Shown: positions 20,345 through 29,903, counted from the first letter of the stretch. The stretch is DNA of 64,000 bases from Alphaproteobacteria bacterium (GCA_017470165.1 JAFUEX010000001.1:1-64000); one strand, 5' to 3'. Translations and numbers: made by a program. The notes: generated by a model not told the origin, from the letters alone.

Positions 20345-21230
20345 TTGGCTTAAAAAAGGTCTTAGCAAATCTTCATCAAAAATCAGCGGCGGAATTGACG
20401 CCATTTTTAACAAGCGTTCGGTTGCCCCTGCGACTTTAGAAGAGTTGGAAGAATTGCTGATAGCTTCGGATATCGGTTATGCCGCTACGGTCGAAATTAT
20501 TGATGGTTTCAGAAAAGAGCGCTTGCTTAAAGATGCTTCGCTTGCCGACATCAAATCGGCCTTGGCGCAAAAAATAGCGCAGATTCTTGCCCCTTGCGAG
20601 ACTGAATTTGTGATTGACAAGCATCCGCAGGTTGTTTTGATGCTTGGAGTTAACGGTGCCGGCAAAACCACGACCATCGGTAAAATGGCACATAAGTTTT
20701 CTGCGCAAAAAATCAGTTTTATTGCTGCCGATACTTTTCGTGCCGCCGCGGTAGAGCAGCTCAAAATTTGGGGACAGCGCAATAATATACCGGTTTATTC
20801 CGGTGCTTTGGGCTGCGATGCCGCCGGTTTGTGTTTTGACAGCCTGAACCAAGCCTTAGCCAATCACGATGATGTGGTATTTATCGACACCGCCGGTCGC
20901 TTGCAAAATAAAACCAATCTCACCGACGAGTTAAAAAAAATAATCCGCGTTATCAAAAAAGTGATTCCCGATGCGCCGCACAACACCTTATTGTGTTTGG
21001 ATGCATCAACCGGTCAAAATGCTATTGAACAGGTCAAAATTTTTAAAGAGGTGGCCGACGTCAACGGCCTGATTATCAACAAACTCGATGGCACTGCCAA
21101 AGGCGGCGTCTTGGTCTCAATAGCCCATAGTTTTTCACTGCCGGTCTATTATATCGGGGTTGGAGAGAAAATTGATGACCTTAGGGCATTTAATGCCAAA
21201 GAATATGCAGATTCGCTATTGGGAATTTAA
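20337..21230 (+). CDS. ftsY: Signal recognition particle receptor FtsY
   Basis: A GTPase that docks SRP-ribosome complexes at the inner membrane. It has about 297 residues if started at ATG 20337 (GGAG 9 bases upstream); ATG 20331 is an alternative and an upstream ATG at 20286 lacks a site. The NG domain is complete: GVNGAGKTTT near residue 100, DTFRAAA near 128, DTAGR near 183, and TKLDG-type (NKLDGTAKGG) near 243. The long acidic A domain found in E. coli is essentially absent, as in many alphaproteobacteria; a short basic N-terminus may bind lipid. The 8-base overlap with mtaB implies translational coupling. Confidence 0.93.
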   Translation: MFDWLKKGLSKSSSKISGGIDAIFNKRSVAPATLEELEELLIASDIGYAATVEIIDGFRKERLLKDASLADIKSALAQKIAQILAPCETEFVIDKHPQVVLMLGVNGAGKTTTIGKMAHKFSAQKISFIAADTFRAAAVEQLKIWGQRNNIPVYSGALGCDAAGLCFDSLNQALANHDDVVFIDTAGRLQNKTNLTDELKKIIRVIKKVIPDAPHNTLLCLDASTGQNAIEQVKIFKEVADVNGLIINKLDGTAKGGVLVSIAHSFSLPVYYIGVGEKIDDLRAFNAKEYADSLLGI

Positions 21231-21242
21231 GCTGAAAAGAAT

Positions 21243-22571
21243 TTATTTATCATCTTTTTGTTTCTGTTTTTGTTTTTCGCGGCGCAAGTTGTCAAAATAA
21301 TCCACCCGTTTTTTTATTTCGCGCTCAAACCCTCTTTCCACCGGATAATATAATTTTACCCGCTTCATCCCTTCGGGGAAATAATTAGCGCCGGAAAAAC
21401 CATCTTCACATTCCGGATCATACTCATAGCCTTCGCTGTATCCCAGTTGTTTCATCAATTTGGTCGGCGCGTTCAGAATATTTTTCGGCGGCATCAACGA
21501 ACCGGTCTTGCGCGCCAAATCAAACGCCGCGTGCGCTGCTTTATACACACCGACGGATTTGGGTGCTGTCGCCAAATAAGCCGCCAGTTGCATAATTGCC
21601 AAATCACCCTCCGGCGAGCCCAAGCGCTCATAGGTCTCCCAACAGGCAATCGCTTGCACCACTGCCCCCGGTTCAGCCAACGATACATCCTCCACCGCAA
21701 ATCTTGTCAGACGCCGCAAAATATATTTGGGGTCTTCCCCCGAAGTAATCATCCGCGCCACCCAATACAGCGCCGCATCCGGATCCGAGCCGCGTAATGA
21801 TTTGTGCACGGCCGAAATCAGATTATAGTGACCATCGCGCCCTTTGTCATATACCGGCGAGCGTGACTGAATCACCTTTACAATACTGTCTTTGTCAAAA
21901 ATTTCTCCCTCGCGTGCATAATTCCACACACTCTCGGCCAAGTTGAGAATATAACGACCATCGCCATCCGCCGTTTCTTTCATCAACTCGCGCGCCTCCC
22001 CATCCACCGGCAGCTTGCGGCCGGTCAAGCGCTCGGCACGTGCCAAAAGTTCCTCAAAAGCATCGGCGTTCAGACGATTGAGCACCATAACCTGACAACG
22101 TGACAACAACGCAGCATTCAGCTCAAAAGACGGGTTCTCGGTAGTTGCCCCCACCAAGATAATTGTACCGTCTTCCACATAGGGGAGAAAACCATCTTGT
22201 TGCGACTTGTTAAACCTGTGAATTTCATCGACAAAAAGCAATGTGCCTTTGCCTTGAGAGGCGCGGCGCTCTTTAGCGTATTGAAATACGCGTTTTAAGT
22301 CTGCCACTCCGGAAAATACGGCCGATATCTGTTCAAAATACAATTTGCTGCGTTCGGCAACCAAGCGGGCAATCGTGGTCTTGCCGCATCCCGGAGGTCC
22401 CCACAAAATAAACGAATTTATTTTGCCCGAAGCCAACATCCGCCCCAAAGGTGCGTCTTTGCCGATGATATGGCCTTGCCCCACCACTTCGTCTAAGGTT
22501 TGGGGCCTTAGCAAGTCGGCCAACGGGCGTTTCACCTGCGCCGAAAAAAGCGTATCCTCTTGCATCTTCAT
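21243..22571 (-). CDS. rarA: Replication-associated recombination protein A (RarA/MgsA)
   Basis: A 442-residue AAA+ ATPase related to clamp-loader subunits that acts at stalled replication forks. Walker A is GPPGCGKTT near residue 60, Walker B is LLFVDEIHRFN near residue 116, and sensor 1 is GATTENPSF near residue 148. The C-terminal tetramerisation region includes ..YWVARM..SGEDP and the family-typical GYEYDPE near the end. It is the last gene of a minus-strand run, starting 3 bases after the VirD4-like gene ends. It is convergent with ftsY. Confidence 0.94.
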   Translation of the reverse strand: MKMQEDTLFSAQVKRPLADLLRPQTLDEVVGQGHIIGKDAPLGRMLASGKINSFILWGPPGCGKTTIARLVAERSKLYFEQISAVFSGVADLKRVFQYAKERRASQGKGTLLFVDEIHRFNKSQQDGFLPYVEDGTIILVGATTENPSFELNAALLSRCQVMVLNRLNADAFEELLARAERLTGRKLPVDGEARELMKETADGDGRYILNLAESVWNYAREGEIFDKDSIVKVIQSRSPVYDKGRDGHYNLISAVHKSLRGSDPDAALYWVARMITSGEDPKYILRRLTRFAVEDVSLAEPGAVVQAIACWETYERLGSPEGDLAIMQLAAYLATAPKSVGVYKAAHAAFDLARKTGSLMPPKNILNAPTKLMKQLGYSEGYEYDPECEDGFSGANYFPEGMKRVKLYYPVERGFEREIKKRVDYFDNLRREKQKQKQKDDK

Positions 22572-22574
22572 TAT

Positions 22575-24734
22575 CTACTCACTCGTATTTCCATTGTTAG
22601 ATACATCCCCTTCGACCGGCTCGGTTTTGATATTATTTTGCTTAGGATAGGTCAAATAATCCGCCTGCGGGGTGGTCAATTCATCTTCGGATTTTTGCAA
22701 AACTTTTTGTATTGGCAGAGCATAATTGGCCGGAATATTAGCTGATTTGCCAAACTTCTCATCACTGGCAAAAAATACGCTGTCGGCAATAATCGGTCGA
22801 TTGTAAAACCCGCGAGCCAACACGATTTGACACTTGCGCGTATCGGTTTTTATTTCTTTACACAATTTGAAATCCTTGGCCAAACGATGAAAATAACTGG
22901 CATCGGCATAAGGTTTGGTCTTGCGTAATTGTAGTTTCTTTTTCATCAAAGGTATTTCCACACTGCGGGTAGAAAAAGATGCCAGCTTGTCCATTTGCTG
23001 ACTTAAATGTCGCCCGTCTATCGCTTTGATGATTTTGTAGTCAGTGTGCATAATCATCACTTCCAATTCTTCGCGGCTATAAGTGTTGGCCACCAAACTT
23101 AAGCTGTTACATAGCAAAAGCGCCGATATTTTTTGCGCGGTCGGAGCCTCAATCGCCCGTGTCAGATTTTTCAAACGCATATTATGCCCCAAATCATCCA
23201 ACACCAGCAAAATCGGCAATTCTCCTTTGCTCCCTTCATCCTTGAGGGCTTGTTCCAATATTTCATCGACAAATATTTGGTTGATAATTTTAGAAAAGCG
23301 GGTGTTAGCTAAAGAATAAACGCTTATCGGATGAGTTTTTCCGGTCTCCGGATTATAAATTCCGCGAATATCCTTCAGGTCGATGTCGTTGCCGTTGGTT
23401 CGTTCTCTTATGGAGGGAACGGTAAACGGCTCAAACGCTTTTAGCAATTTCTCAAATACCATGGTTCGTTGTTTGGGCGAGAGTTGCATTATAGAGCGGA
23501 ACCCTTCAGCTATCGCTGGCCCGTAGGCAAACAGCATAGTTTCATCCAACAGCGATTTAACCCAGCGATACCAGTCAATACCATTATTATCACTCGAATT
23601 GGCCAAGTTGTGCAGCAGCCAATCAGTTATAAGTGCAAAACACATTTCACGTCCCAGCCATTTTTCCGGAGTGCCGCCCCAACTGCCGATAGGGACATAA
23701 GTTGCCGCCGCCAAATTATCATCTTGCAGTTCGTCAATTCCTCTTTGGGCGGCGTGTTTAGGCATCTGAATATAATAGCTCAACAACACATCGCGGTCAT
23801 CGCGCGTCAGCGGCGTGTCCGCCAAAAGTTTTTCCAAAAAATAGTCATTAGCCTGCGCTTGCATAATTTTGGCGTGCCAATAGCCGAAAATCGTAACCGC
23901 GAAATTGTGAATTAGCAAATTCCAATAATTATCTTCTTCGGCTTCTTCCGGTTCAATCAGATAATCGGCCATTCGCTTAAAATATGCATCAGTCTCCAGC
24001 GGCGATTGGGGAATATTGGCCTCGGCAAGCGGGTTCCAGCGCGGATAATAAATATTATTTTGCGGTTCATCCAGACAATCCCAATTAAAATAATAGACCT
24101 CGCCCAATTTCGCTCGATAACCGGCGGTATGTTTCGGTAACAATCCGGTCAAATCAACGGCCACCACACTGGCCTCATCTGCCCGCAATACCGTAGGCAC
24201 TGATACACTCGAAGTTTTGCCGGTGCCCATCTCGCCAATACACATGGTCGAGCTTTCTTTGTCGGCACCGAGCAGCATATCGCCAAACCGCCCCAATACC
24301 ACGCCGGTATAACGATTGATCCCCATCTTGCGAACATCTTTCAATTTGGCAAAATGATGGTTTAGGACATACCATAATCTGATAGCCCCTTCCTGCCTCA
24401 GGATAATACTGGCAGCCACCAGCAAAGTTCCTAAAATAGCAACAAACGGCAAATACAAAAACGCCGATGTTTTCAACAACCTCAGGCTGCGGATAAACAA
24501 TTGCCACCAGTTTTCATACAAGGTAAACACATACCACGGATTGTGCAAATATTGGTGAAAACTGCAGTGAAACTGGGCTTTGGTGCGATGCAGCCGCATT
24601 AATATATCCATAACACCGAAACAAATACCCGACAATACCCAAAAAATGGCGGCCACAAAAACCACTGTGATCAGCAAACCGGCAAACCATTTCCAGCGCC
24701 TGCCATCGGCTTTTTGCGAGATTGCCGCTGTCAT
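22575..24734 (-). CDS. VirD4/TraG-like coupling ATPase
   Basis: A 719-residue protein with two N-terminal membrane regions (about 15-40 and 90-115) followed by a VirD4/TraG-type ATPase domain. Walker A is GEMGTGKTSS near residue 170, followed by the family-typical stretch where DLTGLLPKHTAGYR replaces the usual D.KGE....T. Walker B is LLVLDDLGHN near 530, with Asp-Asp instead of Asp-Glu. Such proteins feed substrates to type IV secretion systems. No other type IV genes are in the window, so its partners are elsewhere or it is an orphan. Its start codon overlaps the stop of the pentapeptide-repeat gene (ATGA), implying translational coupling. Confidence 0.75.
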   Translation of the reverse strand: MTAAISQKADGRRWKWFAGLLITVVFVAAIFWVLSGICFGVMDILMRLHRTKAQFHCSFHQYLHNPWYVFTLYENWWQLFIRSLRLLKTSAFLYLPFVAILGTLLVAASIILRQEGAIRLWYVLNHHFAKLKDVRKMGINRYTGVVLGRFGDMLLGADKESSTMCIGEMGTGKTSSVSVPTVLRADEASVVAVDLTGLLPKHTAGYRAKLGEVYYFNWDCLDEPQNNIYYPRWNPLAEANIPQSPLETDAYFKRMADYLIEPEEAEEDNYWNLLIHNFAVTIFGYWHAKIMQAQANDYFLEKLLADTPLTRDDRDVLLSYYIQMPKHAAQRGIDELQDDNLAAATYVPIGSWGGTPEKWLGREMCFALITDWLLHNLANSSDNNGIDWYRWVKSLLDETMLFAYGPAIAEGFRSIMQLSPKQRTMVFEKLLKAFEPFTVPSIRERTNGNDIDLKDIRGIYNPETGKTHPISVYSLANTRFSKIINQIFVDEILEQALKDEGSKGELPILLVLDDLGHNMRLKNLTRAIEAPTAQKISALLLCNSLSLVANTYSREELEVMIMHTDYKIIKAIDGRHLSQQMDKLASFSTRSVEIPLMKKKLQLRKTKPYADASYFHRLAKDFKLCKEIKTDTRKCQIVLARGFYNRPIIADSVFFASDEKFGKSANIPANYALPIQKVLQKSEDELTTPQADYLTYPKQNNIKTEPVEGDVSNNGNTSE

Positions 24735-25906
24735 CTGTTGTGCCCCATATCTTTGTTGATAACGGGCTTTTCCGCGGCAACGCGCGGCTTTTCTTTCGGC
24801 GCCTCTTGAACCTGCCGCGGTTCAAGGGTTTTGTCTGTCTTATCCAAACTATTGGCCAAAGCCACTTTTTCTTTCATTTGTCGTCTGGTATCCAGCTCTT
24901 TTTGTTTGCGCTCCTCAATAATTTTGCGCAGTTCTTCGTTGTGCGATTTTGCCTTGATTTCTTGCGCCTTTTTCACATTTTCCAAGGCTTCTTCATCTTT
25001 CACCTGCGGCCTTTTGCCGTGCGAGAACACTTTTTTGCCGATTTTCATCAAGTCATCTATGCTGATGCCCTTGTCTTTTAAGGTATCCCACACTCCGAAA
25101 TTCCGAGCATCGTCCAAAAACAAACCGCTCAAATCAATGCCGGACATTCCTTTTTTTGTGGTTTTCTTCGGCGCCAAAATCTTGGACAACTCTTCGCGCG
25201 ATGGCATATGTCCCAACGCCTGAGCAATCTGTTGGGGAGTGATAATACACTCGCTCAAATCCAACTCGGCGATATTTACACCGGTAAAATCCACGCCGGT
25301 GAAATCCACCCCGCGCAAATCCACCCCGCGCAGGTCGATTTTTGAGATATCCAACAGCGTCAGGTTAATTTTGCGCAAGTTCAGTTTATGAGGATAATAT
25401 TTGGCAATATATTCAATCAGCGACTGTAATTCTTCCAAGCCGATATTATCAATGTCAATATCCAGCAGAATGGCATCTTCCAAATCGGCATCAATCAGCT
25501 TTACCCCCTTAAGTTTGGCACCGGTAAAATTGGTTCGATGCAAAATAGCACCCGAGAGCACCGTGCCGGTCAAATCTGCGCCGCTCAAATTAGCATCGGT
25601 CAGATTAGCACCGGAAAAATCCACATTGGTCAGATTAGCACCGGAAAAATCCACATTGGTCAGATTAGCCACCGAAAAATTGGCATTGGAAAGATTTTCT
25701 TTGGCAAACTTGCCGCCCTCAAGGTTCTTCCCGACAAAACCTATTGTATCGCTACTGAAAATATCGCTCTTGGGTTCCGTTGCCTCTCCACGCGCCGCCG
25801 CGCTCCAGCTCACATTCGATAACCCGCTTTTAAGCCGGCGGTCATAAGCCTCTTGATTGCTTTTAATTTTCTTCCACAACTCATCAAGTTTGTTGTCTTC
25901 GGGCAT
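24731..25906 (-). CDS. Pentapeptide-repeat protein with charged C-terminal region
   Basis: About 391 residues from ATG 25906, which has GAGAG upstream; a TTG at 25924 is less likely. Residues about 55-165 form a pentapeptide-repeat (A[D/N]LxX) array with ANLTNVDFSG twice in a row, and a second short array follows at about 190-225. Such arrays fold as a right-handed quadrilateral beta helix. The last 130 residues are highly charged and probably coiled coil (KKAQEIKAKSHNEELRK and following). There is no signal peptide or membrane segment, so it should be cytosolic. It is coupled by a 4-base overlap to the VirD4-like gene, suggesting it serves as an adaptor or scaffold; this is inference. Confidence 0.8.
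   Translation of the reverse strand: MPEDNKLDELWKKIKSNQEAYDRRLKSGLSNVSWSAAARGEATEPKSDIFSSDTIGFVGKNLEGGKFAKENLSNANFSVANLTNVDFSGANLTNVDFSGANLTDANLSGADLTGTVLSGAILHRTNFTGAKLKGVKLIDADLEDAILLDIDIDNIGLEELQSLIEYIAKYYPHKLNLRKINLTLLDISKIDLRGVDLRGVDFTGVDFTGVNIAELDLSECIITPQQIAQALGHMPSREELSKILAPKKTTKKGMSGIDLSGLFLDDARNFGVWDTLKDKGISIDDLMKIGKKVFSHGKRPQVKDEEALENVKKAQEIKAKSHNEELRKIIEERKQKELDTRRQMKEKVALANSLDKTDKTLEPRQVQEAPKEKPRVAAEKPVINKDMGHNR
25601..25660. repeat. Exact 30-bp tandem duplication inside the pentapeptide array
   Basis: Bases 25601-25630 and 25631-25660 are identical and encode the same ten residues (two pentapeptides). Exact DNA identity, when the rest of the array has diverged, points to a recent in-frame expansion. 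Confidence 0.95.
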
Positions 25907-25983
25907 GATAAATCTCTCGTTCAATTAAGGGTGAGCGCTCAATTTCGAAGTATAAAACAAATTTTGCGATTTGACAACATATT

Positions 25984-27837
25984 TTATCGCAACAGACACT
26001 CAAACCCCGCATCGGTAATCGCATTGCACAGCTCAAGCAATTTGTCTTTTTCCGGTTTCAGCAACATCCTTTGATAAGAATTTCCGCCGACTACGGCATT
26101 TTCAAAGAAAATATCATATTTTTTGAGCTGCGGCAATTTGGCCAAAATCTCGCTTTGATCATCCATAGCATTTTCCACATCGCTGTAAGCTCCGAGCTGA
26201 ATCATCGTTTTGTCGCTCAAGTCGCTTACTCCTTGAGTAACCACTTTGGGACTACCGGTCATCGTTGGCGCCTTGCTTGCCGTGGTTTTCGGCCCAATGA
26301 CCTCTTGGCTTGCGACATCTACCGACGGCTTCACTTCGCTGACGGGCGGTTCATCATCCGTAAAATCAGCATTATTATTCGGCAGAGGGTCATCAATCAG
26401 CTGGTCAAGCCAATTGTCTTTATGTGCCCACGAGTTGCCGCCGTCATCCCATCTTTCTTTTGCCTTAGCATTGGTCAGCATGGTTACGATATCATTATTG
26501 AATGCCCGCTTTAAAATTACCTCCAAATCGCTTATCGGTTCTTTTAGGGTGGTTTTGTCAAACGGCGACAATCCGGCATAAAAATACAAGCTGCGCAAGG
26601 CCGCGGCCCGTTGGCTCAAATTTTCGATATTGGTGTTTTCCAATTCCAACAAGCGAACTTTTTGTTCCAACAAATCGGCCTTTTCATAATCTGCAAGATT
26701 GCTTTTCTTTTCCAATGCCTTAATTACCGCTTTAAGCTCATTGATTTTGTAAAGATTGCTCTCATAAGCAAAAGTTGCTTTTTTTACTAAATGATAGCTA
26801 ACCTCTACTTGGGTCATTACTAAAGCGCATAGCTCATCAAAGGCTTTTTGTTTTGCCGATTCGCCCCCTACGACCGACTGTGCTTTCTCCAGCCTGTCCA
26901 TCAGGTTATCTGCCACGATTTGTGCCTTATTGTACAAAGCATCTTCATAACGCATATCGTCAATTGTCAGACCATTAATGTCCAAGCGCGCCACCGGCGG
27001 ATAGTCAATATAAGCCTTGCGTCCGGCTTTGGTCGCGTTATAGGTACCCAGCTCTTCACGTGCCAAGGCAAACTCGCGGCGGTTAATAACGGCGGTTTCT
27101 TGGAACAACTCCGGTGTGTATTTCTTGTCAAAGTCTTCCAGCTCGTAAAAACGTTTCCCTTCCAGACGCACCCCGTCCTCTTTGGCCTTTATCAAACGCA
27201 TATATTCCCCGCGGTTCAGCAGCAGCTCGCTCTTTAGTTTTTCCAAGTGATTTAACGCCACTTCAATACTTTTGCGATAGTTGATTTCCGGCTCGGTCAA
27301 AAATCCTTCACGGTCATATTTTTGCCGCAAGGTCGCCAAAACCTTCTCGTTGGATTTGCTCAAGCGGTCTATTTCGCGCAAAGTTGTGCCGGCATAAATT
27401 TCGCGGCGATGCATTTTTATGGCCGCGGCCGAAAGATTTTGTGCCGATTTGGCATAAATATTATTTTCAATAAAATGCGAGTTATCCGTCAGCACGCTCA
27501 AGGCATAAATATCGGCAAAATCCAACGCCCTCAGCGCATGATACAATTTGTCATCCCCATCATTGACCTCAAACAGCCCCTTAATAATTTCCCGCGGTTT
27601 TTCATCACTGTGGTAGACTTTGCGGAAGGTGTTTTGCGCGGCCGTATCGGCATTATATTTTGCGGCGCGGGCAATCGAGGTGTAGGGCGAAACTCTGGCC
27701 GGCAATTTTTCAACCGAGCCGTTGAACACCGTTTCATTGGTCAAAAGCTCGGCGCTCAGATTTTTTCTTCCCGCGGAACAGGCTGCCACAATCATCATCG
27801 CTGCCGCTACACAGCCGTATCTCAGTTGTCCGATCAT
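25984..27837 (-). CDS. Coiled-coil lipoprotein with C-terminal SPOR domain
   Basis: A 617-residue protein with a lipoprotein signal peptide ending ..IVAACS (lipobox Cys near residue 20). A long, mostly helical, charged middle resembles the coiled-coil barrel of TolC-type outer membrane proteins (weak similarity: repeated heptads, and LRSLYFYAGLSPFD near residue 415). After a Pro/Ser/Thr-rich linker (about 480-540), a SPOR domain begins with TMIQLGAYSD and ends with the terminal ..GFECLL. SPOR domains bind denuded peptidoglycan. It is the first gene of the operon containing the pentapeptide and VirD4-like genes, with 77 bases between. It could be the envelope part of that system. Confidence 0.65.
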   Translation of the reverse strand: MIGQLRYGCVAAAMMIVAACSAGRKNLSAELLTNETVFNGSVEKLPARVSPYTSIARAAKYNADTAAQNTFRKVYHSDEKPREIIKGLFEVNDGDDKLYHALRALDFADIYALSVLTDNSHFIENNIYAKSAQNLSAAAIKMHRREIYAGTTLREIDRLSKSNEKVLATLRQKYDREGFLTEPEINYRKSIEVALNHLEKLKSELLLNRGEYMRLIKAKEDGVRLEGKRFYELEDFDKKYTPELFQETAVINRREFALAREELGTYNATKAGRKAYIDYPPVARLDINGLTIDDMRYEDALYNKAQIVADNLMDRLEKAQSVVGGESAKQKAFDELCALVMTQVEVSYHLVKKATFAYESNLYKINELKAVIKALEKKSNLADYEKADLLEQKVRLLELENTNIENLSQRAAALRSLYFYAGLSPFDKTTLKEPISDLEVILKRAFNNDIVTMLTNAKAKERWDDGGNSWAHKDNWLDQLIDDPLPNNNADFTDDEPPVSEVKPSVDVASQEVIGPKTTASKAPTMTGSPKVVTQGVSDLSDKTMIQLGAYSDVENAMDDQSEILAKLPQLKKYDIFFENAVVGGNSYQRMLLKPEKDKLLELCNAITDAGFECLLR

Positions 27838-27957
27838 AATAAAACACCTCGTTAAAATGTAACAATATGTAACAAGAATTTAAGTGCTTTTTATCAGAAT
27901 AATTGGTATATGTAAACCAAAATTCAATTGATACAAACAACTAAAAGGAAAAAAGAT

Positions 27958-28965
27958 ATGACAAATCCGATAAAAGTAGCCGTCATCGGTGCCGGAATGA
28001 TGGGCAAGAATCATCTGCGCACTTATAAGAGCCTGCCTGAGTTTGAGCTGGTCGGCGTGTATGATATTTTCCACGAGGCGGCGCAGAATGCCGCTGCAAT
28101 GTTTGGCATAAAGGCTTTTGCTTCGCTTGAAGAAGCTGCGTCTTGCGTCGATGCCGTCAGTGTGGTCACTACTTCGGTAACCCACGCCGAGGTTGGCGAG
28201 TTTTTCTTGCAGCGCGGGATTCATTGTTTGATTGAAAAGCCTCTTGCCGCCACTGAGGCAGAATGCAAGCGTTTAATTGCTGCGGCCAAAGACAACAATG
28301 CGGTTTTGCTGGTCGGGCATATTGAACAGTTTAATCCGGCAGTTGAGCAGTTGCACAAAATTTTGGCCGATAACAGTCAGATTTGCGCACTTTCGGCCAA
28401 TCGTATGTCGGCCGCTTCGGGGCGTATCACCGATGTAGATGTGGCAATGGATTTGATGATACACGATGCTGAGGTTATTTTGTCATTGGTAAAATCTCCG
28501 GTGGTTAATGTCAGTGCTGCCGCCGTGCGCAATGCCAAATCACCCTCCGGCAAGGATTATATCACGGCTTTGGTGGAATTTGCCAATGGCGCGACCGCCT
28601 CTATGACGGCCTCGCGCATTACCTCATCGCGGGTGCGTACCTTGAGTGTTACCACTAACGACAATTATATTGATATGGACTATATTGCCCAAAGCGTTGC
28701 GGTTTGCTCACAGGGGCGTATGCACAATGTGGCTGCCGATACCCTGTCGGAAAATATGCGTTATGGCTTAAAAGGCAGCGCCGAATATTTGTTTGTACCG
28801 CAAACACAGCCTTTGGCTGCTGAGCTCAGCCATTTTGGCGCTTGTCTTCGTGGTCAGGCTACACCGCGTATCTCCGGTGAGCAGGCGCTCGAGGCTCTGA
28901 AGCTCATTTGGCAGGTTCAGCATTGTTTGTCTGCTCGCACTACTGCAGCTGCGGCAGCTGAATAA
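27958..28965 (+). CDS. Gfo/Idh/MocA-family oxidoreductase
   Basis: About 335 residues. An N-terminal Rossmann domain with VIGAGMMGKNH (residues about 9-19) is followed by the family's EKPLA motif near residue 97, where Lys is catalytic, and the C-terminal alpha/beta domain. Members oxidise or reduce sugars and related polyols with NAD(P); several take part in nucleotide-sugar or envelope-sugar synthesis. The substrate is unknown here. ATG 27958 with AAGGA upstream is preferred over a TTG at 27928. The gene is divergent from the lipoprotein operon and followed by a clear terminator. Confidence 0.85.
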   Translation: MTNPIKVAVIGAGMMGKNHLRTYKSLPEFELVGVYDIFHEAAQNAAAMFGIKAFASLEEAASCVDAVSVVTTSVTHAEVGEFFLQRGIHCLIEKPLAATEAECKRLIAAAKDNNAVLLVGHIEQFNPAVEQLHKILADNSQICALSANRMSAASGRITDVDVAMDLMIHDAEVILSLVKSPVVNVSAAAVRNAKSPSGKDYITALVEFANGATASMTASRITSSRVRTLSVTTNDNYIDMDYIAQSVAVCSQGRMHNVAADTLSENMRYGLKGSAEYLFVPQTQPLAAELSHFGACLRGQATPRISGEQALEALKLIWQVQHCLSARTTAAAAAE

Positions 28966-28992
28966 AATAATTTACTTGCTAAATTTAATCAA

Positions 28993-29024
28993 AAAGGGCA
29001 TAGTGCAGCTATGCTCTTTTTTTT
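28993..29024 (+). terminator. Rho-independent terminator of the Gfo/Idh gene
   Basis: A stem of AAAGGGCATAG with CTATGCTCTTT (one G-T pair) and a 5-base loop, followed by eight T. truA begins 17 bases later. Confidence 0.9.
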
Positions 29025-29041
29025 GTGTTTGAGGATAAAAT

Positions 29042-29782
29042 ATGCGCTACAAACTGACCATTGAATATGACGGAACCGGAATTTTGGGGTGGCAACGCCA
29101 AAAAGACGGCCCGTCGGTGCAAGAATATTTAGAAACCGTTTTGGCAAAACTTTCTGGAGCTAGTTCCGAGGTAGCCGGCGCCGGTCGCACCGATGCCGGA
29201 GTGCACGCTTTAGCCCAAGTGGCGCATATGGATTTTGCCACATCGATGGAGCCGTGGAAAATTCGTGAGGCTTTTAATGCTAACTTGCGTCTTTTGGGAG
29301 CCAAAGTGTCGGTCATCTCCGTTGAGCCGGCGGCAGATGATTTTCACGCACGTTTTTCGGCTCGCGGCCGCGGTTATATTTATCGTATTTTTAACCGTCG
29401 GGCGCCTTCGGTGCTGCTGGATAATCGGGTTTGGTGGGTGCCGGTTGAACTGGATGTTGAACAAATGCGTCGCGGTGCCGCATATCTTTTGGGATATCAC
29501 GATTTTACTTCGTTTCGGGCGGCAGCCTGCCAAGCTAAGTCTCCGCTCAAAACTCTGGATGTATTTGATATCGACCGCGTCGGTGATGAAATCATCTTCA
29601 CACTTGAGGCGCGTTCTTTTTTGCATCATCAGGTGCGTAATATGGTCGGTACCTTAAAGATGGTCGGCGAGGGAAAACTTGCTCCGGCAGATATCGAACG
29701 TATTTTGGCAGCCAAAGACCGTACTGCCGCCGGTGTCACTGCGCCCGCCGAAGGATTATATCTGAGCAAGGTTTGGTACTGA
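29042..29782 (+). CDS. truA: tRNA pseudouridine38-40 synthase
   Basis: A 246-residue TruA enzyme that makes pseudouridine at positions 38-40 of the tRNA anticodon arm. The catalytic Asp is in the GAGRTDAGVHA motif near residue 50. Further family marks are HDFTSFRA near residue 155 and LEARSFLHHQVRNMVG near 195-210. The predicted start is the first ATG after the upstream terminator. It is followed by a 121-base gap before pyrH, with no obvious operon. Confidence 0.95.
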   Translation: MRYKLTIEYDGTGILGWQRQKDGPSVQEYLETVLAKLSGASSEVAGAGRTDAGVHALAQVAHMDFATSMEPWKIREAFNANLRLLGAKVSVISVEPAADDFHARFSARGRGYIYRIFNRRAPSVLLDNRVWWVPVELDVEQMRRGAAYLLGYHDFTSFRAAACQAKSPLKTLDVFDIDRVGDEIIFTLEARSFLHHQVRNMVGTLKMVGEGKLAPADIERILAAKDRTAAGVTAPAEGLYLSKVWY

Positions 29783-29903
29783 GCTTGCGCTTGGCGGTTT
29801 AGTTTTCCACGATATGCCCAAGTTGTTAAGAATTTTAATGACAAAAAGATTCTTTGAGCTAATATAACAGCAAAATAACTTAAGTTTTTTATAGAGTCAG
29901 ATT

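Noticed and set aside
25600-25670. Tandem repeats considered as a CRISPR array
   Set aside because: Repeats are adjacent without spacers and encode pentapeptides in a clear gene.
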